Source: an uncultured Oscillochloris sp.
Lineage (GTDB): Bacteria; Chloroflexota; Chloroflexia; Chloroflexales; Chloroflexaceae
Assembly (NCBI GenBank): GCA_903877945.1
Contig: CAIRFY010000072.1
Coordinates: 1 to 9,867 of the forward strand
Direction of reading: 5' to 3'
DNA length: 9,867 nt
Notes under the pieces: model-generated
What the model was told of the DNA's origin: nothing
Seen by the model: only the letters and a program-made list of their open reading frames with translations
The model's database searches: none
In this document: piece after piece, positions 1-7,039 of the stretch
How positions within the stretch are numbered: position 1 is the stretch's first letter
Layout of the letters: the number at the start of each line of letters is the position of its first letter
Translations under genes and position numbers: made by a program

Positions 1-60
1 CAGCCCTCACCCCCCAGCCCCCTCTCCCCGTGAGGAAGAGGGGCTGGGGGTGAGGGCCGG
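1..60. repeat. Fold-back dispersed repeat, complete copy
   Basis: Left arm 3-25 and right arm 37-57 are inverted complements apart from two extra C bases in the left arm. They enclose an 11-base loop, so transcripts could form a long GC-rich hairpin. The left-arm sequence recurs at 9708-9734 at the other end of the window, so this is a dispersed family and not a one-off terminator. No T-run follows the stem, so a role as an intrinsic terminator of a gene left of the window is possible but not supported. Confidence 0.75.
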
Positions 61-100
61 AGGGTGACTTTGCAACAGCCCTGACCCACTCATCAGAGCT

Positions 101-130
101 ATGGCACAAGCCGTAACTTTCTGCTAGAAT
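101..130 (+). promoter_or_regulatory. Putative extended -10 promoter of the regulatory operon
   Basis: The -10 box TAGAAT (125-130) is preceded by TGC, which makes an extended -10. The -35-like ATGGCA (101-106) lies 18 bases upstream. Transcription would start near 137 and leave a leader of about 110 bases before the response regulator. A small stem (GTTCG 164-168 with CGAAC 178-182) lies in that leader. The call rests on consensus matching only. Confidence 0.4.
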
Positions 131-247
131 TAAAAGTCGGAAATAGACGGTGGCTTACTTTTAGTTCGATGCTCAAACGAACAAGAAGTCCACGTTCAGG
201 TAGTGAGGTTGTAGGGTTATCATGCGGGGGCGTAAAAGGGGAAACGT

Positions 248-928
248 ATGCATATTCTCGTAGCCGACGATGATATTCCTAGTGTGAAGCTGACCTCATT
301 CGTGCTTGAAGAAGCGGGGTATCGTGTCGTCAAGGCATACGATGCACAGGGTATTCTTCAGGCTGTTGATCAGAATAACCTCGATCTGATCTTGCTTGAT
401 GTGATGATGCCCAAGTCGAGCGGTTTCGATATTTGCCGCCAGATTCGCCGTACCTCGGATGTGCCGATTATCTTTCTGTCTGGACGTTCCCAGCTCCAAG
501 ATCGGGTGATGGGCCTCCAGATCGGTGGCGATGACTACTTAGTAAAGCCCTATGATCCATCCGAACTGCTCGCCCGCGTCGAGGCGGTGCTACGCCGACG
601 CAGTAGCGATATGCTCAACCCCTCGTCACGCATGAGCCAGGGCGACCTGACTCTCGACCCGGTTGAACACAAGGTGATCTTCTCCGATGGTCGGACGGTG
701 GAACTGACTCCGCTTGAATTCCGACTGATCTACTATCTGATGAAAAATTCCGGGAGAATTCTCAATACGGGCCAGATCCTGAGCAAAGTCTGGGGCTACG
801 ACTACGAGGGCGAGAGTAATCTGGTGGCCGTTTACATTCGCCGCCTGCGCACCAAGATTGAGAAGGATCCGGAGCATCCGCGCCATGTGATTACGATGCG
901 CAACCTAGGGTATAAGTTTGAGGCATGA
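248..928 (+). CDS. OmpR/PhoB-family DNA-binding response regulator
   Basis: This is a two-domain transcription factor of a two-component system. The receiver domain (about 1-118) has the acidic pocket D7-D8-D9, the phospho-acceptor D51 in the LLLDVMMP strand, the switch serine S78 and the conserved K100 in DDYLVKP. The C-terminal winged-helix domain (about 130-226) has the family's LTPLEF segment at 153-158 and a recognition helix around 191-204. The length of 226 residues is normal for the family. The ATG is well placed 6 bases after AAAAGGGG (234-241). The histidine kinase follows 74 bases downstream on the same strand, so the two are very likely partners: the kinase phosphorylates D51 and the phosphorylated dimer binds promoter DNA. 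The target genes cannot be told from the sequence. The subfamily (PhoB, VicR/WalR, ResD and so on) cannot be fixed. Confidence 0.96.
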   Translation: MHILVADDDIPSVKLTSFVLEEAGYRVVKAYDAQGILQAVDQNNLDLILLDVMMPKSSGFDICRQIRRTSDVPIIFLSGRSQLQDRVMGLQIGGDDYLVKPYDPSELLARVEAVLRRRSSDMLNPSSRMSQGDLTLDPVEHKVIFSDGRTVELTPLEFRLIYYLMKNSGRILNTGQILSKVWGYDYEGESNLVAVYIRRLRTKIEKDPEHPRHVITMRNLGYKFEA

Positions 929-1002
929 TGCACCGCATCTGACATCCGTCCTACGCAGACCACGTTGCGATGCAGGTGAGCGGTAGTACGGAGAGGTAGG
1001 CA

Positions 1003-3186
1003 ATGGCTGCGACTGATACGCTCCTCGCACGGGCTGAGCCGTGGCTACGCGCAAACATCCGTGACGGGGTGCGTGTTCTGCTGCCCCTCCCGATCCTCGC
1101 GCTATCGTGGTGGTTTGTACGGCTCCCGATGGAACGAGTCTCGGCTATTGGGTTGCTCGTGTACGCGGTATGTAACCTGATCTTGCTGGTGACGATGGAT
1201 CGTGCCCTCGCCAACCGCCAGTGGCGATGGCTCACTGCACTGGTAACGACGTCGATTGTAGGCGACGCCGCCCTCGTCGCATGGCTGCTGGTCACGGTTG
1301 GTCCCTTTACCCTGAGCATCTTCCCGATCTACTCGGTGTTTGGGATGAAGGCGCTCCTCTACCGCCGCCAGTTTCTTCCGGTTCTCCTGGTGCCGACCCT
1401 CCTCGGTCCCCTCTACCTCTCATCAAGCCACCTTATGGGGCGCGGGAACGCGAACCTCTCCGCCCACCAGGTTCTGGCTTACTGGGGGCTTATCGGCGGA
1501 AGCTGCTTGTTCATTGTCATGCTGCTGGTCCTTAGTGAACACCGCTTGCGCCAAACACACGAGTTGTCCCAGCAGATCAGTCAGATTCGCGCTGAATACG
1601 ACTCGCGGGTGGCTGAACTGGAGAGTATTAACATCGACCTGCGCGTGCGTATCCGCCGCCAGCAGTCCCTTGAGGAGAGTCTGCGGGCGATTACGGGCTC
1701 GCTTAGCCTGGACGATGTGCTGAGCCAGATTCTCGACAGTATGATGCAGATGCTCGGCACCCCGCGTGTGAGCGCTGCCGGGTTGACTCTGGTAAGTAAC
1801 ACCGGCTTCACCCACCGCACAATTGGCATCGACGGAGTGATGCCGAAGTGCTGGGCCGAGCCACTCGCCCAGCGGGTGGTCAGTACCCGCAGCCCGGTGG
1901 TGGTGAGTGACACCCTGCTTGAGTACGATTGGCGCGATGTGCAGCGCTGTGGGGTGATGTCAGCCCTCAGCGTGCCGCTGATTGACCTGGATCATCAGGT
2001 GATCGGTGCCCTCACAGTGATGAGTACGCAGCGCCAGGCATTTACGCCCACTGATGCGCGCCACCTCACCTCGTTCAGCATCCAGGCCAGTGTCGCCATC
2101 CACAACGCCGAACTACATACGCGGCTCGCCCGCCAGCAGGCGATGCTTGAGGCGGTGCTGCGCGATATCGGTGACGGCCTGATCGTCCTCGATGGGCAGG
2201 GCGCGATGATTATGTCAAATCCGCTGGCCTACCAGGCACTTCAGCAGAGCGACTCACTTGGCGGAGGACTGCGCGATGGGATCACTGCGATCACGCGCCA
2301 GCTACGCGCCGAGAACGCCCCTATGATCGAACACGAGCTGCACATGGGCGAAGATGATCACGAGCTGGTCTACCAGATCTTTGCCTCGCTGGTGCGGATC
2401 GCGCCCGATGATGAGAGCTATGTGGCGATTGTGCTGCACGACATCACCGACCATAAGCTCCAGGAGCGCCGACGGAGCGAGTTTGTCTCGATGGTATCCC
2501 ACGAACTGCGCAACCCGCTCAATACGCTCAACGGGTTCCTAAAGGTGGTACTCCAGGGTCAGGCCGGGCCGCTTAACCATCTTCAACAGGAATTCCTCAG
2601 CCTGGCCGATAGCCAGGCCGACGCGCTGAAGGGCCGGATCACGGAACTGCTGGAGTTTAACCGGCTTGAGGCCGGACGGCTGCGCCTTCAACCCCAGTGG
2701 GCAAACCTGACCGACCTGCTGCTCAATGCCACGGCGCGCTTCCAGATCCTGGCCGAACAGTTCGGACTCAGCGTTGACGCTGATGTGCCTGATAATATCC
2801 CCGACTTGCTGATGGATAGCGGGCGGATCAGTCAGGTGCTGACCAACCTGATCGAAAATGCGATGAAGGCGACTCCCGCCGGGGGCCGGATTGAGCTACG
2901 TGCGCAGATCCACGAACACGAGGTGCAGGTGCAGGTGTCCGACACGGGCGTGGGTATCCCGCCCGACGAGCGCGAGAAGATCTTTAGCCGCTTCTACCGC
3001 CTGGAGAATACGTCGTCGAAGCACGGCGTTCACTTGGGCCTGGGCCTCTCGATCTGTCAGCAGATTGTGGATGGCCACAACGGGCGGATCTGGGTGGATA
3101 GCGAGGTGGGCCAGGGGAGTTGCTTTAACTTTACACTCCCGCTCATATGGCGGGGGCAGTTGATCAGCGAACCAGTGACATCGTGA
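1003..3186 (+). CDS. Membrane-bound GAF-PAS sensor histidine kinase
   Basis: The protein has 727 residues. The N-terminus holds about six hydrophobic helices (roughly 24-40, 46-64, 76-99, 103-120, 123-141, 157-178) with almost no extracytoplasmic loop, which suggests sensing in or at the membrane. A charged coiled-coil linker (about 180-228) leads to a GAF domain (about 230-375), a PAS domain (about 380-485), a HisKA dimerisation domain with phosphorylatable H500 in the motif SHELRNPL, and a HATPase_c domain. The latter has N-box N615 and N619, G1 box DTGVGIP (647-653) and G2 box GLGLS (679-683). All the catalytic boxes look intact, so it should be an active kinase, presumably of the response regulator just upstream. 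The ATG follows GGAGAGG (990-996) by 6 bases. The GAF ligand is not evident: there is no clear cysteine/histidine signature for bilin or heme. The kinase stop lies one base before the next gene, which implies translational coupling. Confidence 0.95.
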   Translation: MAATDTLLARAEPWLRANIRDGVRVLLPLPILALSWWFVRLPMERVSAIGLLVYAVCNLILLVTMDRALANRQWRWLTALVTTSIVGDAALVAWLLVTVGPFTLSIFPIYSVFGMKALLYRRQFLPVLLVPTLLGPLYLSSSHLMGRGNANLSAHQVLAYWGLIGGSCLFIVMLLVLSEHRLRQTHELSQQISQIRAEYDSRVAELESINIDLRVRIRRQQSLEESLRAITGSLSLDDVLSQILDSMMQMLGTPRVSAAGLTLVSNTGFTHRTIGIDGVMPKCWAEPLAQRVVSTRSPVVVSDTLLEYDWRDVQRCGVMSALSVPLIDLDHQVIGALTVMSTQRQAFTPTDARHLTSFSIQASVAIHNAELHTRLARQQAMLEAVLRDIGDGLIVLDGQGAMIMSNPLAYQALQQSDSLGGGLRDGITAITRQLRAENAPMIEHELHMGEDDHELVYQIFASLVRIAPDDESYVAIVLHDITDHKLQERRRSEFVSMVSHELRNPLNTLNGFLKVVLQGQAGPLNHLQQEFLSLADSQADALKGRITELLEFNRLEAGRLRLQPQWANLTDLLLNATARFQILAEQFGLSVDADVPDNIPDLLMDSGRISQVLTNLIENAMKATPAGGRIELRAQIHEHEVQVQVSDTGVGIPPDEREKIFSRFYRLENTSSKHGVHLGLGLSICQQIVDGHNGRIWVDSEVGQGSCFNFTLPLIWRGQLISEPVTS

Positions 3187-3187
3187 G

Positions 3188-4312
3188 ATGCCACCCCAAT
3201 CAAGAGCGAGGTTCTCGCACGTGAATGTAGCGTTGATTGCGCTTCCTTGCCTCGGCATGCTGCCAGTGCCACCTCTGACGCTGGCCTATATCGCGACGTT
3301 GCTTGAGCAGCGGCGACATATTGTGCGGATCTATGATCTGGCTCTTGACCCTGGCACTGCACTGAATACCGCGTTTCAGCCGCTACGCTCGTTTCGGCCG
3401 CAGGTGCTGGTGGTAGCCGGTGAGGAGCCTGAGATGCTCTCCGCCGCTGTCCACGCCCTGCACGAAGATCAGCACCACCACGTGCTACCGGTGCAGATGA
3501 GTCGCAGCGGTCTTGACGTAAACCAAATCTGCACGGGGACGATCCGGTGGATTGATCAGCAGCACGGCAATGAGAAGGCGGAGCCGCCTGAGGAGCCGGA
3601 GACGATCCGTGCGATTGACGACCTGCCTTTCCCGGCACGTCATCTGCTTTCACTGGAGAGCTACGAACTGCGGGCCGTTGGCGGCGAGCTACAGACGACG
3701 GTGCTGATCGCTGGGACGGACATCTCGGGGGGCGGGAGGATCGCCCTGCGCTCGCCAACACAGATCGTGGCCGAACTGCACAGCGTTTCGCACGAGTTTG
3801 GGCTGCGCCACTATCTCTTCCCCGATGTGTCGATTACCAGCAACCGAGTCTGGCTGGTGGAATTGCTCACGCGCATGGGTGACGCCCATCTTAACATCAG
3901 GTGGGAGGCGAACGCCGATGCCGACCAGCTTGATACGTCGATGAGCGTACAGATGGCGCATGCGGGGTGCGAGGCGATCACGCTCCATCTGCGAGCGGCT
4001 AATGTGTTCGAGTCGGCTAGTGTACGGAGCCGGGTGCGCCATGCGGTGACGACGGCGCGCAACCAGGGGGTGTTTGTGCGCGCCCACGTGCGGCTGGAGC
4101 CGCCCTATGAGTCGGTGCCGCACCTGGTAGATGTGGCTGCGACCTTTAACCTCGACGATGTGCGCTTTGATGTGGTGGGCGATGGTACGCAGGTGAGGGA
4201 GTTGGCCCTCCAGATGTATGGTGCCGGTCGCGACCGCCAGCGTTTTATCAGCCGCTTCGGCCCGGCCCTCGGTACCCTGATCTGGCGGCTGAGCGGCCCG
4301 CGCTCAGAGTAG
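3188..4312 (+). CDS. Degenerate B12-binding/radical SAM-like protein (probable pseudoenzyme)
   Basis: The protein has 374 residues and is read one base after the kinase stop, with no strong ribosome-binding site, so it is probably coupled to the kinase. The N-terminus (13-50) matches the start of B12-binding domains of BchE-like enzymes: a hydrophobic strand, the PPLTLAYIATLLE helix and the IVRIYDL strand. The segment DLPFPARHLLSLESY (145-159) is the linker that normally precedes the radical SAM barrel. The barrel landmarks follow in order: LRSP (187-190), a YLFPDVSI strand (209-216), IRWEANADADQLD (237-249), AGCEAITLHLRAAN (259-272) and RNQGVFVRAHVRLEPP (291-306). The CxxxCxxC motif expected at about 172-182 is absent; that stretch reads LIAGTDISGGG. 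The only cysteines are C21, C115 and C261, none of them clustered. The ESG and PGE motifs of the family are also lost. The cobalamin motif DxHxxG is not seen. The reading frame is intact, so it looks repurposed and not decayed. A signalling or ligand-binding role with the adjacent kinase is inferred. Confidence 0.75.
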   Translation: MPPQSRARFSHVNVALIALPCLGMLPVPPLTLAYIATLLEQRRHIVRIYDLALDPGTALNTAFQPLRSFRPQVLVVAGEEPEMLSAAVHALHEDQHHHVLPVQMSRSGLDVNQICTGTIRWIDQQHGNEKAEPPEEPETIRAIDDLPFPARHLLSLESYELRAVGGELQTTVLIAGTDISGGGRIALRSPTQIVAELHSVSHEFGLRHYLFPDVSITSNRVWLVELLTRMGDAHLNIRWEANADADQLDTSMSVQMAHAGCEAITLHLRAANVFESASVRSRVRHAVTTARNQGVFVRAHVRLEPPYESVPHLVDVAATFNLDDVRFDVVGDGTQVRELALQMYGAGRDRQRFISRFGPALGTLIWRLSGPRSE

Positions 4313-4658
4313 GGGCAAGGACTCCTCGGCCTCGCCGCGATTATCCGGGGTGAGGGCCAGATCCCCATCGGCGGCGCGGTCAATACGGTCAATACGCCCG
4401 ATGATGCGAGCCGGGCCGACGGCGGTGTCGCGGAAGCTCGACCCTCGCCTCTTCCAGGATCGTTCTGACGAGGCGGGACGGTTGATACACCGAGGCGCGG
4501 GGTATTCCGGCGGACATCTGCGGGGCCAGGTGGTCGCGGTGTAGCCCGCTGGGTACGAGAAGTATGGTTCGGCCGCGCCGAGGCTTCGCTATCCCCACAA
4601 GAGCGGCTTTGGTTTTGCCGGTGGCAGCGGGGGCGAGGAGGATGGTTGTGTGGTTCAT
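4304..4658 (-). pseudogene. Remnant of a P-loop nuclease/helicase-type gene (AddB-like)
   Basis: On the minus strand an ATG at 4658 begins MNHTTILLAPAATGKTKAA, a Walker A-type start of the UvrD/AddB style. It continues through TILLVPSGLHRDHL and SVYQPSRLVRTILEEARVELP, which resemble the opening of ATP-dependent nuclease subunit B-like proteins. This frame ends at 4389. From about 4430 the similarity appears to move to another frame reading SFRDTAVGPARIIGRIDRID and ending ESLPLL-stop at 4304-4306. GRIDRID resembles the nuclease part of PD-(D/E)XK proteins of this class, which would imply an internal deletion. The total is about 120 codons against roughly a thousand for an intact relative, so it cannot be functional as such. 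It has no clear ribosome-binding site and converges on the upstream operon, overlapping its last gene by 9 bases. The family assignment is tentative; that it is broken is clearer than what it was. Confidence 0.5.
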
Positions 4659-4753
4659 GGTGGTGGTGTGGTACGCTGTGGGGCGTAGCAACGCGGTGCT
4701 GCTGCCGCCCGTACGGGGCGCTGCCGTCCAGTATAGCGTATATAGAGGTCGTT

Positions 4754-5629
4754 ATGCAGACAGAGATCATAGGCGGGGCGCGGCCACGATTGCTGGCGGT
4801 GTTGGCGCACCCGGACGATGAGAGCTTTGGGATGGGCGGGACGCTGGCGTTCTATGCGTGGTGCGGCGCGGAGGTACACCTGATCTGCGCGACGGGCGGC
4901 GAGGAGGGCGAGATGGCTCCGCAGTTCCTTGAGGGCTATGGCTCGACGGCGGAGCGGCGGGCGGCAGAACTGGCCGGGGCGGCGCGGGCATTGGGGCTGA
5001 CGAGCGTGACGATGTTGGGCTACCGCGACTCGGGGATGCCGGGGGCGGCGGCGAACACCCACCCGCAGGCGCTCTTCGCTCAGCCACTGGAGGCGGTGGC
5101 GGCGCGGGTGACGGCGGAGATCCGGCGCATCCGGCCGCATGTGGTGGCGACGTTTGACCCGATTGGTGGCTACCGTCACCCCGACCATATCGCCATCCAG
5201 CGGGCGACGGTGGAGGCGTTCTATGCGGCGGGCGACTCGGCGCGGTTTGCGGGGGAACTGCCGGTCTATGCGCCGCAGAAGCTGTATTTCCACACCTTCT
5301 CGCGGCGCTTCCTGCGGCTGGCGGTGCGGCTGATGCCGCTGTTTGGGCGTGACCCACGGCGCTTCGGGACGAACGGAGACATTGACTTGGCCTCGCTGGC
5401 CGAGGTGGAGTACCCGATCCACGCCGAGGTTGACTTTCTGCCGGTGACGCGGGCACGCGAGAAGGCCGGGGCGTGCCACGCCAGTCAGGGCGGCGGCTCG
5501 GGGATGCTGCGCGGGCCGGTGGGCTGGATGTTCCGGCTGCTCGGCGGGCGCGAGACGTTTATGCGGGCCTTCCCGCAGCCGACGCCTGGCCCGCACGAGC
5601 GGGATCTGTTTGCGGGGGTTGTGTGGTGA
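4754..5629 (+). CDS. PIG-L/LmbE-family zinc-dependent deacetylase
   Basis: The protein has 291 residues. It carries the family's zinc-binding motif AHPDDE with H19, D21 and D22, then GGEEGEM (48-54), and later GGYRHPDH with H142 and H145. H19, D22 and H145 are the expected zinc ligands by family analogy, with D21 as the catalytic base. Members remove an acetyl group from N-acetylglucosaminyl substrates, such as thiol cofactor precursors (MshB, BshB), glycolipids or antibiotic intermediates. The substrate cannot be told here. The length fits MshB-like proteins. The ATG at 4754 is chosen because AGAGG (4744-4748) lies 5 bases upstream and the protein then begins just ahead of the first strand. 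An in-frame upstream ATG at 4646 would add 36 non-homologous cysteine/tryptophan-rich residues. There is no signal peptide, so it is cytoplasmic. The stop codon sits at the edge of an octamer array. Confidence 0.92.
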   Translation: MQTEIIGGARPRLLAVLAHPDDESFGMGGTLAFYAWCGAEVHLICATGGEEGEMAPQFLEGYGSTAERRAAELAGAARALGLTSVTMLGYRDSGMPGAAANTHPQALFAQPLEAVAARVTAEIRRIRPHVVATFDPIGGYRHPDHIAIQRATVEAFYAAGDSARFAGELPVYAPQKLYFHTFSRRFLRLAVRLMPLFGRDPRRFGTNGDIDLASLAEVEYPIHAEVDFLPVTRAREKAGACHASQGGGSGMLRGPVGWMFRLLGGRETFMRAFPQPTPGPHERDLFAGVVW

Positions 5630-5782
5630 GGCGAGGAGGCGGTGAGGCGAGGAGGCGAGGAGGCGGTGAGGCGAGGAGGCGAGGAGGCGGTGAGGCGGTG
5701 AGGCGGTGAGGCGGTGAGGCGGTGAGGCGGTGAGGCGGTGAGGCGGTGAGGCGGTGAGGCGGTGAGGCGGTGAGGCGATGGG
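5623..5782. repeat. Octamer tandem array (GCGAGGAG / GCGGTGAG)
   Basis: From 5631 to 5774 there are 18 exact octamers without interruption. With A = GCGAGGAG and B = GCGGTGAG the order is A B A A B A A, then eleven B units. The B-A-A trio at 5639-5662 repeats at 5663-5686, giving a 24-base higher-order unit. One degenerate unit precedes the array (GTGGTGAG 5623-5630, containing the stop of the deacetylase gene) and one follows (GCGATGGG 5775-5782, merging with the next gene's ribosome-binding site). The whole intergenic gap is therefore repeat. The forward strand has stops in every frame, so it is not coding there. The minus strand is open in all frames but encodes only low-complexity HRLTASPP repeats. 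Confidence 0.97.
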
Positions 5783-5791
5783 GATTTGCAT

Positions 5792-6712
5792 ATGCGCGTG
5801 GCGATCATTGGGGCCGGGGCGATGGGCGGCGTCCTTGGCTACTACCTTTCCGCCGAGGCCGATCTGGTGCTGGTAGATGGCTGGGCCGAGCATGTGGCCG
5901 CGATCAACGCCGATGGACTGCGCTGCGACATTGATGGCGTTGCGCGTATCCGCCTGGTTTACGCGGTGACTGACCCCGCCGAGGCTGGACACGCTGATGT
6001 GGCGATTATTCTGGTGAAATCCCGCCAGACGCCCTGGGCCGCCGGGGTTGCTCAGGCGCTGCTCGGGCCGGACGGGGTGGCCTACACCCTCCAAAACGGC
6101 GTGGGCAACCACGAGGCGTTGGCAGCGTCCCTGGGCGACAGCCGCGTCGGCCAGGGCGTCACCGCGTTGGGCGGCACGCTGCTCGGCCCCGGCCGGGTGC
6201 GTCACGCTGGCCTGGGGCCAACGCTGTTTGGCTCCGCGCCCAACCGGCCCGTCGCCGTGGCGCTGGCCGATCTCTTCCGCCGCTGCGGGCTGCCCGCCGA
6301 GGTGCGCGACGACATCGACTCGTTGCTCTGGGGTAAGCTGCTGGTGAACGTGGGGATCAACGCCCTGACCGCGCTGCTGCGGGTGCCCAACGGCGCACTG
6401 GCCGATCTGCCGCAGGCCCGCGATCTGCTGGCCCAGGCGGTGGGCGAGGCGGCGGCGGTGGCGGCGGCCCGTGGCGTGTGCCTGCCCTACGCCGACCCGG
6501 TGGCCCACGTGCTGGACGTGGCCCGCGCCACTGCCGCCAACCGATCATCCATGCTTCAGGACGTGCTGCGCGGTGGGCCGACGGAGGTGGCCGTCATCAA
6601 CGGCGCGGTCGTCCGCGAGGGTGCCCGCCTTGGCGTACACACCCCGGTCAACCGCACCCTGCTGGCCCTTGTCGAAGCCCTCGACGCCAGCGCGGATCTC
6701 CGCGTGATCTGA
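5792..6712 (+). CDS. panE: 2-dehydropantoate 2-reductase (ketopantoate reductase, ApbA/PanE family)
   Basis: The enzyme reduces 2-dehydropantoate to pantoate with NADPH, a step of pantothenate and coenzyme A synthesis in the cytoplasm. The 306 residues fit the family. The N-terminal Rossmann fold has GAGAMGG (7-13). The middle helix carries WGKLLVNVGINA with the expected catalytic K182 and substrate-binding N186 and N190. The C-terminal helical domain has SSMLQDV (252-258) and TEVAVING (264-271), where E265 is the conserved acidic residue. The ATG at 5792 follows GGGGA (5780-5784) by 7 bases. A TTG two codons earlier is also in frame but has poorer spacing. No other pan genes are near. Since ApbA/PanE paralogues of unknown substrate exist, the symbol is likely but not certain. 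Its 5' side is made entirely of the octamer array, so repeat number could influence its expression. Confidence 0.88.
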   Translation: MRVAIIGAGAMGGVLGYYLSAEADLVLVDGWAEHVAAINADGLRCDIDGVARIRLVYAVTDPAEAGHADVAIILVKSRQTPWAAGVAQALLGPDGVAYTLQNGVGNHEALAASLGDSRVGQGVTALGGTLLGPGRVRHAGLGPTLFGSAPNRPVAVALADLFRRCGLPAEVRDDIDSLLWGKLLVNVGINALTALLRVPNGALADLPQARDLLAQAVGEAAAVAAARGVCLPYADPVAHVLDVARATAANRSSMLQDVLRGGPTEVAVINGAVVREGARLGVHTPVNRTLLALVEALDASADLRVI

Positions 6713-6977
6713 ATCATAATATTGCAATACCCTTGACCTCACCGACGGCCCTGGGCAGGTCGTAACGTTTCGTAGTGGAACGTCCCGGTTGACGCCTGAC
6801 GCGGTGCTTGGCGGGAACGGGCCGCAGTTCCACAACCTGAGCGTTGCTCCGCCCACGCCGATTATTACGGCCACACCGATCATCACGCCCGCATGCCACT
6901 GCAATTTTTGGCTGCGTTTACTGCACCCGACAGTCAGCGTCTACACCACCCACGCCCCCAATTCTGCAACCCTCTCC
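6713..6977. other. Intergenic stretch without a recognised gene
   Basis: Together with the hairpins that follow, this forms a gap of about 330 bases between the ketopantoate reductase stop and the nitroreductase stop. Short open frames exist on both strands, but none has a ribosome-binding site, recognisable motif or convincing composition. An imperfect dyad (ACGTT/AACGT near 6763-6781) was seen and is too weak to call. No tRNA or rRNA is visible. Confidence 0.6.
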
Positions 6978-7016
6978 GGCTACGAACTGCGAAGGCGGCC
7001 TTCGCAGTTCGTAGCC
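6978..7016. repeat. Perfect 18-bp hairpin with 3-base loop
   Basis: Arms 6978-6995 (ggctacgaactgcgaagg) and 6999-7016 are exact inverted complements around the loop CGG. The hairpin lies 24 bases past the nitroreductase stop when read on the minus strand, so it may terminate or protect that transcript. No T-run follows on either strand. It could equally be an extragenic palindromic element. Confidence 0.8.
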
Positions 7017-7034
7017 CGCCCGCTCACGGGCGGG
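7015..7034. terminator. GC hairpin just past the nitroreductase stop
   Basis: The stem is cccgcccg (7015-7022) and cgggcggg (7027-7034) with loop CTCA. It begins 6 bases beyond the stop of the minus-strand nitroreductase and overlaps the base of the larger hairpin by two bases, so the two stems would compete or stack. The position suits transcription termination or mRNA 3'-end protection, but there is no T-tract. The terminator role is inferred. Confidence 0.4.
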
Positions 7035-7039
7035 CGTCA

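Noticed and set aside
3057..3761. Minus-strand open frame of about 234 codons across the kinase/pseudoenzyme junction
   Set aside because: It is serine/alanine/arginine-rich low-complexity sequence antisense to two genes with clear family features.
4646..4753. N-terminal extension of the deacetylase from ATG 4646
   Set aside because: The extra 36 residues are cysteine/tryptophan-rich and unlike the family, and they overlap the minus-strand remnant. ATG 4754 has a good ribosome-binding site.
5631..5774. Possible CRISPR array
   Set aside because: The unit is 8 bases, directly adjoining with no spacers, and no cas genes are present. It is a simple tandem repeat.
4655..6508. Very long minus-strand open frame of about 617 codons
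   Set aside because: It runs antisense to the deacetylase and ketopantoate reductase genes and through the octamer array. The product is arginine/histidine/proline-rich with HRLTASPP repeats, an artefact of high GC and of the array having no stops on that strand.
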